A stretch of DNA of 46,366 nt, from positions 1 through 46,366 of the forward strand of contig NZ_LMDM01000029.1 in assembly GCF_001425825.1 (NCBI RefSeq). Direction: 5' to 3'. The notes below the pieces were generated by a model that was given only the letters and a program-made list of their open reading frames with translations, made no database searches and was not told the origin of the DNA. The position numbers and the translations under genes are program-made. The stretch's first letter is position 1, and the number at the start of each line of letters is the position of its first letter. This stretch comes from Rhizobacter sp. Root1238. Lineage in GTDB: Bacteria; Pseudomonadota; Gammaproteobacteria; Burkholderiales; Burkholderiaceae_C. Of the stretch, positions 18,608 to 25,850 are shown one piece after another.

Positions 18608-21600
18608 ATGTCTGATCTCCACACGACCCTTCCCCGCCTGCTGGGCACCCTGGCCGCGCTGGCGCTGGTTGGCGCGAATGCGCTGGCCCAGACCCTTCCG
18701 GCGCCCACCTTCACCGAGACGCGCTCGAGCAAGTTCGACTACGACAACGAGACCGGGCTGCTGATCGAAGAGCAGGTCGAGGCGTTGGACCCGGCCAACA
18801 CGGCCCACCCGGGCGATCCCGCGTTGTGCGTCAAGACCCGCTATGCGCTGGATTCGTACGGCAACCGGAAGCAGACGACGACTTCGAACTGCACCAGTTC
18901 GCCGCCACCGGGCGCCGCGTTTGCTGACCGCACCGCGAATGCGTCGTACAGCAATGCGGCGCAGCCACTCGGCACGCTCGACGGCAGCTACGCTACCAGC
19001 GCCTGGAATGCGCTGAACCACACCGAAGCCAGGTTCGTGGATCCGCGGTTCGGACAGGTGACGTCAATGACCGGCCCGAACGGGCTGACGACGACCTGGG
19101 AGTTCGACGCGCTCGGCCGCAAGGTGAAGGAGACGCGGGCGGACGGCAGCTTCAGCCGGATGTGGTACTGCTACGTCCAGTTCGTGGTGGACAGGACGAG
19201 CAACACGCCAGGATGCCCGGGGACGAGCGACTCGATGCCGAACCTGCCGGCGACCGACCCGAAGCCGCTGCTCGCACTGAGCTTCGTGCACACCCAGTCG
19301 TACGGTGCGAACGGTGCCGTGAGCGGCCCGTGGACCCGCGCCTACCAAGACATGCGCGGGCGCACGATGCGCAGCGTGACGCAAGCGTTCGACGGCGACA
19401 GCAGCACCGCGGGCAAGCTGATCGTCGCCGACATGTTCTACAACCAGAACGGCGCAGCCGTGCTGACGACGCAGCCGTACTTCCTGGACACGCTGAGTTC
19501 GGGGATCAACGGCAGCGCGCACGGTTTCACATACACGCAGTTCGACGTGATCGGTCGGCCGGTGGCGGTGTACACGGCCGATACCGGCGAAGGCAGCGAG
19601 TTGATCTCCGACGGACCCCTGGTGACCGAGTTGACGGCCTATGGCCATGCACCGGGCGCGATGCGGTTCGCGGTGGTGCGCTATGCCTACGAAGGCGCGA
19701 AGACGACAGTGACGCGGCGCAACCGAGGCGGCGGGCAACAGGTCGACATCCAATGGCGCGATCCGCAAGGCCACGTGGTGCTGGCCGAAGATGCGCAGCA
19801 CGCGCAAACCGCCTTCCTCTACGACGCGCAAGGCAGCTTGGTGACCACGGTAGATCCGCTGGGCAACCGCGTGGAAGTTCGCTACGACGGGCGTGGCCGC
19901 AAGACGGCGATGCTCGACCCGAACAAGGGCTACTGGACCTACGGCTACAACGCGCTGGGCGAACTGACGTCGCAGCAGAGCCCGAACCAGCGCACAGCGG
20001 GCACGAGCAGCACGCTGGCCTATGACGTGCTGGGACGCCTGGTCGAGAAGGTGACGCCGGAGTTCAAGACCAGCTATCTCTTCGACACGGCCACTGGTGC
20101 TGCGAATGGTGCGGCGTGCCTGTCCGGCGTTGGAGGCGCGAACGCCACCAAGGGCAAGCTGTGCGGCAGCAGCACGACGCACGGCGTGGTGCGCTCCACG
20201 GTGTACGACCGCTACCTGCGGCCGGTCAGCGAGACCACGGCGATCAGCCCGGACCCGCGCTACGTGCAAAAGAGCTTCACGCGGAGCCTGGAGTACGACG
20301 CGAACTTCGGCCGGCTCGTGAAGCAGACCTGGCCGACCGGCGTCAGCGTTCAGTACGCCTACACGGCGCTCGGCGCGATGCAGACGGTGCACAACGGCAG
20401 CGGCTACGCCTACTGGACGGCGCAGAGGGTGAACGCGTGGGGCAAAGTGGAAGACGCGCTGCTGGGCCATGGCGTGAGCAGCCACACGCGCTTCGATCCG
20501 GTGAGCGGACGGGTCACCGATGCAGCCGCGGGGACGGGCACCGACATCACCAACGCGGCGGCGATGAACGTGTTCAAGCACCGGTATGTGTGGGATGCGC
20601 TGGGCAACCTGAGCACGCGCACCGATGTGAACGGCGCGGGGAGTGGTGATGCGAGCGAGGTGTTCGTCTATGACGAGCTGAACCGCCTGACGCAATACCA
20701 GACGACGAATCCGGGAGGCCAGACGCAGAACGTGACGCTGGCCTACAACGCGATCGGCAACATCTTGTCGAAGAGCGATGTCGGCTCGTACGTGTATCCG
20801 CCCAGCGGCCAGCCACTGCCGCATGCGGTGAGCGCGATCCGCGCACGCGCCGGCGGACCGGCCTACAACGCCGACTACGACTACGACGCGCAAGGCAACG
20901 TGAAGCGGGCCTTCGGCGACGCGCGCTATCGCACCATTCGCTACAACAGCTTCAACCTGCCGCAGGGCGACGGCTACACGCCCGGCATCGTCGGCGTCAG
21001 CAACAGTGGCGTCGCGCCCAGTTATGACTGGGTGTATGGCGAAGCCGAACAACGCCTGATCGAGCTGCGCAGGACGAGCCGCGGAACGCGCACCACGTGG
21101 AGCCTGCATCCCGATGGCGCGAACGGCCTGAGCTACGAGCAGGAGATCGACGAGAGCGGGGTGGCGACGAACCGGCACTACATCAGTGCGGGCAATGCGA
21201 CGGTGCTGTTGACGACGACGGCTGCCGCGCCGACGACGGTGAGCAAACTGGAGTACTGGCACAAGGACCACCTGGGCTCAACGGTGGCGCTGACGGTGGC
21301 CGGTGGTGGCGACTGGCGCAGCCTTGTGAAGACGATTCGCTACGCGTACGACCCGTGGGGCAAGCGCCGCTATTCGAGCGGAGCAACGGACCCGGCGAAC
21401 GCGCTGGTCGGCGACTATCACGACGGCGCGCCGGATGCGGCCAACGGTACGGACCGCGGATTCACCGGGCACGAGCACCTGGACGACCTCGGTGTGATCC
21501 ACATGAATGCGCGGCTGTACGACCCGATGATCGGGCGCTTCATGCAGGCCGACCCGGTGGTGGGGGATCCGTTCGATATCCAGACCTACAACGCCTACAG

Positions 21601-22672
21601 CTACGTCTACAACCGGCCGCTGAACACGGTGGATGCGGATGGGAAGTGCCCGGTCTGTGCGGCGTTCATCGTGGGTGCGCTGATTGCTCGGGCCACCGGG
21701 ATGATCGATCAGCAGCAGATGCGGATGGTGATCAGCATTGCGGTGGCGGCGTGGATCGGGCCGATGGGGCCGCAAATGGGATGGCTTGGAGCGGGGCACG
21801 CAGCGGCGACGGGGTTTGTGTCGGGGGCCATTGCCTCCGGAGATGTGAAGGGTGGCGTGCAGGGGGCGTTTTCCGGGGCTGTGTTCTTCGGAATAGGCCA
21901 AGCGGCTACGAGTTTGGCCGGCTCCGAAAACATGATGAACAACAGCGGAGCGTGGAGCGCGGGAGGCCTGGGGCGAGCGGCGTTGCATGCGGCTGGTGGA
22001 TGTGTGACCTCCGTTGCTGGCGGTGGAAAATGCGGAGTCGGGGCCGCAACCGCTGGTTTGGGTAAGGTTATTGACTCCAACTTGACACCGCTTTCTGATG
22101 ACGTTTTGGGCGCCATGCGGGCCGCGATTGTTGGGGGGACACTTTCGGTTATCGGCGGTGGAAAGTTCGCGAGTGGAGCTCAAACGGGGGCATTTCAATA
22201 CCTGTTTAATGCGGCAATCACACGAAAAGCTCTGGCAGAGTTGTATGATCTTCGTAAGAGTGATTTCTCAAATGAACTCAAAGGGCATCATCGATTTTCG
22301 GAAAATATTGCTGCGGACTATCAAGGGGTGATGAGTAGTGAGGCTTTGAATGCGGCTAGTATCGATCGCATCGGGCAAGGGTACGTCTCAAGAGGAATTG
22401 CAGGTGATCCGCACGGGGGTTATCCTACAGCGGCCCGCCAAGCCGATGCTGCGCTGCGAACAGAATTGGATAAATTCATCGTCAATAATCATATTGATGC
22501 CAATAATCCCATGACTCAAAAGCAGTATTTTGAATTTATGAATCAGGCTGGGCGGGTTGCTGTGATCCAGAACTTCTGGAAAAGTATTACTGATTTTGTG
22601 GATCTGGCGACAAGCCGGGGAATTCGCCCGAAATTCCGTGGTCTGCCGAGTCCCAGAGGGATTACTGAGTAA
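18608..22672 (+). CDS. RHS-repeat protein with variable C-terminal toxin tip
   Basis: Polymorphic toxin of the RHS/YD class (1354 aa). It has a signal peptide ending ALVGANALAQ. Many YD-type repeats (YDxxGxL-like, e.g. YDAQGSLVTTVDPLGNRV) fill residues 60-870. The RHS core domain is at about 884-1013: HKDHLGSTVALT, then GFTGHEHLDDLGVIHMNARL, YDPMIGRFMQADP and YNRPLNTVDADGK. After that the sequence changes to a Gly/Ala-rich hydrophobic linker (1014-1190) and a polar tip (about 1195-1354) encoded by markedly AT-richer DNA. The tip contains GHHRFSENI and later DPHGGYPTAARQAD, which together resemble HNH/endonuclease VII-fold xHH toxins; this is a hypothesis. The likely immunity gene follows after four bases. 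Confidence 0.92.
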   Translation: MSDLHTTLPRLLGTLAALALVGANALAQTLPAPTFTETRSSKFDYDNETGLLIEEQVEALDPANTAHPGDPALCVKTRYALDSYGNRKQTTTSNCTSSPPPGAAFADRTANASYSNAAQPLGTLDGSYATSAWNALNHTEARFVDPRFGQVTSMTGPNGLTTTWEFDALGRKVKETRADGSFSRMWYCYVQFVVDRTSNTPGCPGTSDSMPNLPATDPKPLLALSFVHTQSYGANGAVSGPWTRAYQDMRGRTMRSVTQAFDGDSSTAGKLIVADMFYNQNGAAVLTTQPYFLDTLSSGINGSAHGFTYTQFDVIGRPVAVYTADTGEGSELISDGPLVTELTAYGHAPGAMRFAVVRYAYEGAKTTVTRRNRGGGQQVDIQWRDPQGHVVLAEDAQHAQTAFLYDAQGSLVTTVDPLGNRVEVRYDGRGRKTAMLDPNKGYWTYGYNALGELTSQQSPNQRTAGTSSTLAYDVLGRLVEKVTPEFKTSYLFDTATGAANGAACLSGVGGANATKGKLCGSSTTHGVVRSTVYDRYLRPVSETTAISPDPRYVQKSFTRSLEYDANFGRLVKQTWPTGVSVQYAYTALGAMQTVHNGSGYAYWTAQRVNAWGKVEDALLGHGVSSHTRFDPVSGRVTDAAAGTGTDITNAAAMNVFKHRYVWDALGNLSTRTDVNGAGSGDASEVFVYDELNRLTQYQTTNPGGQTQNVTLAYNAIGNILSKSDVGSYVYPPSGQPLPHAVSAIRARAGGPAYNADYDYDAQGNVKRAFGDARYRTIRYNSFNLPQGDGYTPGIVGVSNSGVAPSYDWVYGEAEQRLIELRRTSRGTRTTWSLHPDGANGLSYEQEIDESGVATNRHYISAGNATVLLTTTAAAPTTVSKLEYWHKDHLGSTVALTVAGGGDWRSLVKTIRYAYDPWGKRRYSSGATDPANALVGDYHDGAPDAANGTDRGFTGHEHLDDLGVIHMNARLYDPMIGRFMQADPVVGDPFDIQTYNAYSYVYNRPLNTVDADGKCPVCAAFIVGALIARATGMIDQQQMRMVISIAVAAWIGPMGPQMGWLGAGHAAATGFVSGAIASGDVKGGVQGAFSGAVFFGIGQAATSLAGSENMMNNSGAWSAGGLGRAALHAAGGCVTSVAGGGKCGVGAATAGLGKVIDSNLTPLSDDVLGAMRAAIVGGTLSVIGGGKFASGAQTGAFQYLFNAAITRKALAELYDLRKSDFSNELKGHHRFSENIAADYQGVMSSEALNAASIDRIGQGYVSRGIAGDPHGGYPTAARQADAALRTELDKFIVNNHIDANNPMTQKQYFEFMNQAGRVAVIQNFWKSITDFVDLATSRGIRPKFRGLPSPRGITE

Positions 22673-22676
22673 AATC

Positions 22677-23162
22677 ATGAGAAACGATGTCCGAATAGAG
22701 ATATTGGAGAATAATCTCGTTGGGAGGCATGCAGAATCAGTTGCGATCCTCCAGAGTCATATTGCTACTGGAGACTTGGTCGCGACGGTGATGCTTGCTC
22801 GAATGGGTGAGGCTGCCGGATTGTCGCAAGATGCTGTAGATGAAATGATTGCTCATGTGGAGTCAGTCATGGATCCCCGGGATCCGGCAGTCCATTTAGA
22901 ATTGAGTAAGGCTTACGATCAAAGATTGGGGAATTTGCCTTACGAAGAAAAAGCATTGAGAAGCTTTTCTCATCTGGTCTCTGCTGCTGAACTGGGTGGG
23001 GGGGCGACCTGTTCTTTGGCTGTAGCACGGATATATCTAACGGGCGCGATTGGTGTTGTCGCGGATGAATCACAGGCCCTTCGCTGGTATCGGCGTGCTG
23101 TAGATGAAGGAAGCGAAGAGGCATTGCAGGAGTTGCGTGCCGTTAGAAACGGTTCTGCATAG
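22677..23162 (+). CDS. Sel1-like repeat protein, candidate immunity protein
   Basis: Small cytoplasmic protein (161 aa) with no signal peptide, starting four bases after the RHS stop. The start is the ATG at 22677; the longer upstream reading overlaps the toxin tip. Helical repeats are visible, best in residues about 95-150: a Sel1-like unit ending ALRWYRRAVDEGSEEALQEL, preceded by a related unit (ALRSFSHLVSAAELGGG). The DNA is much less GC-rich than the neighbours, as for the toxin tip. Position directly after a toxin tip and matched composition are the usual signs of a cognate immunity gene. Sel1/TPR immunity proteins are known, but binding to this tip is inference. Confidence 0.75.
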   Translation: MRNDVRIEILENNLVGRHAESVAILQSHIATGDLVATVMLARMGEAAGLSQDAVDEMIAHVESVMDPRDPAVHLELSKAYDQRLGNLPYEEKALRSFSHLVSAAELGGGATCSLAVARIYLTGAIGVVADESQALRWYRRAVDEGSEEALQELRAVRNGSA

Positions 23163-23331
23163 TGGTTTGCGATTATTTTGAAATGAACTCTGCAGAGGGT
23201 GCCCATAACCTTGAACAATTTGTCGATGGCTAATTATTTGGTTGCTTTGATATTAAGATGCGCCGACCCGATCATCCAGTCGAGTAACCTCTTTCCGCGG
23301 GACTGAGTCAGAATTTCGGCTCACTAGAGAA

Positions 23332-23634
23332 ATGTTCTTCGTCAAGCTCCTGTCAATAGTGTTGTTTCTTGCGGGGTGTGCAAGCTTCGCTGGCGTTCTT
23401 TTTTTCAACTCGCGCCTTCTTGATGCACAGCAAGTCGCCAAAATGGACATCTGGCAACGTCTGCGTATCGCTGGAATCGGCCCTTTGTCGATTTTTCATG
23501 AAGCGCGCTGGCCTGATGAAACCTGCAGGTACTACGTTAGAAGGATTCGCCGATTCTCTCTGGTGGCGGCTCTGTCATTTTCATCGGCGGCACTTCTTGT
23601 CTGGGTGTACTCACTGTTCGGTGTGATTCGATGA
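23332..23634 (+). CDS. Small hypothetical membrane protein
   Basis: Protein of 100 aa with two hydrophobic segments, at residues 4-25 (LLSIVLFLAGCASFAGVLFF) and 76-97. A charged loop between them contains Trp and Arg. It lies 169 bases after the immunity candidate, within the AT-richer segment. It has no recognised domain. Such genes behind RHS tips may be additional immunity proteins or remnants of earlier cassettes. The gaps on either side (23163-23331 and 23635-23757) hold no clear gene. Confidence 0.55.
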   Translation: MFFVKLLSIVLFLAGCASFAGVLFFNSRLLDAQQVAKMDIWQRLRIAGIGPLSIFHEARWPDETCRYYVRRIRRFSLVAALSFSSAALLVWVYSLFGVIR

Positions 23635-23757
23635 GTGTTCGCGATATTTAGACAAGTATTTAGTCGCAAAGCTTTCTGAGGCATATCGGTGATAGCGATG
23701 GCATCCACAGTCCAGACCTTAACAGGCGCCACTTTGAAAGCCTCACAAGGAGAAGCA

Positions 23758-24071
23758 TTGAACAAGGCATGGATAGTGGGATTGGTCGCGGCAATCGGCT
23801 GCGCCTCAGTGAACGCAGCAACCGAATGCAAGGAGACCATCACCCAGGTCTTCAATCATGCAAACGGCGACGTCTACTTCTCCACCGACAAGACCTGCAA
23901 GGCCGGGTGGTGCCAATTGAACGGCAATGCGGAGTTCGTGAAGCGCGGCTACGCGATGCTGCTTGCCGCGCAGCTGGCAGGCAAGCAGGTGGCGTTCTGG
24001 TGGCGCAGCTGGCGAGTTGCACGCAGAATGCGACCTACGCCAGCCCGGAATACATGTGGACGAGCCCGTGA
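23758..24071 (+). pseudogene. Small exported protein, family member D (frameshifted)
   Basis: Family member broken near its 3' end. The start is TTG at 23758, decided by an AAGGAG ribosome binding site at 23747-23752. The signal peptide is MNKAWIVGLVAAIGCASVNA. The mature part runs through the family segment YAMLLAAQLAGKQVAF and then loses frame at about 24000. One missing base in the GGTGG stretch would restore a normal ending (LASCTQNATYASPEYMW, stop at 24071) with the expected Cys. As read, the protein instead runs on with an Arg-rich tail to 24114. This is either a real one-base deletion or a sequencing error. Confidence 0.7.
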
Positions 24072-24092
24072 GGCCAGTCCAGGCCGCCAGCC

Positions 24093-24436
24093 TCATCCCA
24101 CCGGATCGTACTGATCCACCTTGCAATGCCCGCTCGGTCCGATGCCCTTCGCGTAGACGGTCACGGTCTTCTTGCCCAGCGCGAACATCATCATCGCTGT
24201 TGCCATCACTGCCTTGTTCGCGGTCTTGACCAGCATCCAGACGAAGGGCGCGCCATTGCGGTTGGTGGGGGGCCGGTGTCGAGCCTGATCAAGTAGCCGA
24301 GCGGGGTGCTAGTGGTGTCGGTGATGGTTCCGATCACGTACGTTGCCTGGACCTCGGCTTGCGCGCCGATGGAGCCAACGCTGCACCGGCGACCTGGAGT
24401 GCCCTTGCGGAATATCTTCAGACGGGCGCGTGGCAT
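24093..24436 (-). pseudogene. Small exported protein, family member E (degraded copy related to member F)
   Basis: On the minus strand, the stretch ending at 24093 reads MATAMMMFALGKKTVT, then GHCKVDQYDPVG and stop. This closely matches the end of member F (FALGKK, then GYCEVNQYDPIE). The upstream part (YVIGTITDTTSTPLG) also matches F (YVTGSVTNLTSTPAG) but lies in another frame. The two join at a run of six G at 24267-24272; one more base there would give DTGPPTN, matching DAGQPTN of F. The hydrophobic signal-peptide core (ALQVAGAALA) reads in a third frame at about 24375-24400, so at least two further indels are likely. It is convergent with member D, 21 bases apart. Confidence 0.75.
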
Positions 24437-24705
24437 GTCTGCTTTCGAAGAGAACGCGGGATGTTGCCGCCAGGCGGCCTCATCGACAGGGAATTTCTCC
24501 GAATTTATGCGCGACACTCCTTCCTCGCCGGGCGTCATCCGGTTCTGCGCACCAGCCCACGGCTCCACAAGACCTCGCGGTGCGCTTCACGGGAGGACCC
24601 CATGCAGCTGACCCACTTCATCGTCATCGACCCACTGCCGCGCCGCATCATTGCGCTGGTTGACCGGTCGCTGTCCCACTGTCCCGGGCGTGTGTTTGAT
24701 ACGCG
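24437..24705. other. Spacer before the secretion operon, no gene seen
   Basis: Open frames here are short and lack family features on both strands. The stretch presumably holds the promoter of the 11-gene operon. A TTGACC at 24659-24664 could be a -35 box, but no matching -10 lies at normal spacing, so no promoter is called. Confidence 0.4.
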
Positions 24706-25293
24706 ATGATGTCGTCCCTCAGGAATCGATCGTGGAATTGGGCGTTGTCCCGGCAGTGGCATCAGGCCCGGCTTCCGTGGCTGGCCTGGGCGCTGAGCGT
24801 CCTCGCGGGGCTCGCGGCGGTGGCCACGGCCGGCGCCTGGGTTTACCTCCAGCAGCGTCAACTGGTCGATGCCCGTCGTGAGCTGGTCGCACTCCAGGCC
24901 CGCCCCGCACCGCCCGCACCCAGCGCCCCCGCCGAGCCCGAAGCCGATTTCGCCCGCCGCCTGCCGCAGGAGACCAACACCGCCACCTGGGTCAACGACC
25001 TGCAACGCGCTGCCGCACAGTTGGGCGTCACCGTCGTCAGCGTCACCGATGCACCGCGCGCCGCCACCCCCACGCTGCTCGGCCGCCACGACCTGCAGCT
25101 CACGCTGCGCGGCGCCTACCCGCAGATCAAGCTGGTGCTGAAAGAGCTGCTCGACCGCCACGCCGGCAGCACCGTCAACCGCCTCAACCTGCGCACGATG
25201 ACCAACCCCGGCGATGTCGAGGCCTCGGTCTCTGTCACCCGCTGGAGCCGGCCGTTGCCGACCCCGACCCCCGCCTCGGGAGCCACCCGCTGA
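24706..25293 (+). CDS. PilO/GspM-like inner-membrane assembly protein
   Basis: First gene of the secretion operon (195 aa). One transmembrane helix lies at about residues 24-46 (LPWLAWALSVLAGLAAVATA), then a coiled segment (LQQRQLVDARRELVALQA), a proline-rich linker and a compact C-terminal domain with ITLxLRGxYPQIKxxLxELL style. That is the ferredoxin-like fold pattern of PilO and GspM. It would sit in the inner membrane and bridge the ATPase platform and the periplasmic collar. Two adjacent ATG codons are possible starts. It is coupled to the next gene by TGATG. Confidence 0.7.
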   Translation: MMSSLRNRSWNWALSRQWHQARLPWLAWALSVLAGLAAVATAGAWVYLQQRQLVDARRELVALQARPAPPAPSAPAEPEADFARRLPQETNTATWVNDLQRAAAQLGVTVVSVTDAPRAATPTLLGRHDLQLTLRGAYPQIKLVLKELLDRHAGSTVNRLNLRTMTNPGDVEASVSVTRWSRPLPTPTPASGATR

Positions 25294-25850
25294 TGGCCCT
25301 CGGACGCGGTCTTTCGTGGGCGCTCGGCAGCACGCTGGTGCTGACCGCGCTGTCGCTGTGGAGCTCGAAAGAGGCGCCGGTGCTGGTCGCTGCCGTGCGC
25401 GACGACGCCGCGTTGCCACCTGGATCCGCCGTTCCTGCGGCGACAGACCGCGCTCCGTGGACCGGCGCCGCCGACGCCACCGCCCCGCTGCCCCCGCAAT
25501 GGCCCGCGCAAGCGCTCGAGCCCGCCAAGCGCGACATCTTCCAGCCCGTGCTCCCCCCTGCGCCGCCCCCGCCGCCCGTGGCCAAGGCCCCACCGCCGGC
25601 ACCGCCCCCGCCGCCTCCGCCACCGATGGCCCCGCCAATGAACTACCGCTTCTACGGCCAGATGGTCACGCCGGAAGGCGGCCACATCGTCTTCCTCGTG
25701 AAGGGCAACGCCGCCCCGATCGAGGTGACCGCGCAGCAGATGCTGGACGACGGCTACGTCGTCGAGTCCATCACCGACGAAGCGGTGAACCTGATCTACC
25801 CGTCCCTCGGGCAGCGTGCCGTCGTCGGCATCTCGCCACCGCCGCCATGA
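25293..25850 (+). CDS. PilP/GspC-like periplasmic link protein
   Basis: Protein of 185 aa with an N-terminal membrane anchor (residues 5-24) and a long Pro/Ala-rich spacer that includes two polyproline runs (about residues 88-112). A small C-terminal domain (MNYRFYGQMVTPEGGHIVFL, ending VGISPPPP) resembles the HR domain of GspC and the C-terminal domain of PilP, which contact the secretin N0 domain. The spacer could cross the peptidoglycan layer. It overlaps both neighbours (TGATG in front, ATGA behind). Assignment is by shape and place, so moderate. Confidence 0.7.
   Translation: MALGRGLSWALGSTLVLTALSLWSSKEAPVLVAAVRDDAALPPGSAVPAATDRAPWTGAADATAPLPPQWPAQALEPAKRDIFQPVLPPAPPPPPVAKAPPPAPPPPPPPPMAPPMNYRFYGQMVTPEGGHIVFLVKGNAAPIEVTAQQMLDDGYVVESITDEAVNLIYPSLGQRAVVGISPPPP

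Noticed and set aside
22677-24436. Insertion sequence or transposase remnants at the AT-rich segment
   Set aside because: No transposase motif or terminal inverted repeats seen; composition is explained by swapping of the RHS tip cassette.
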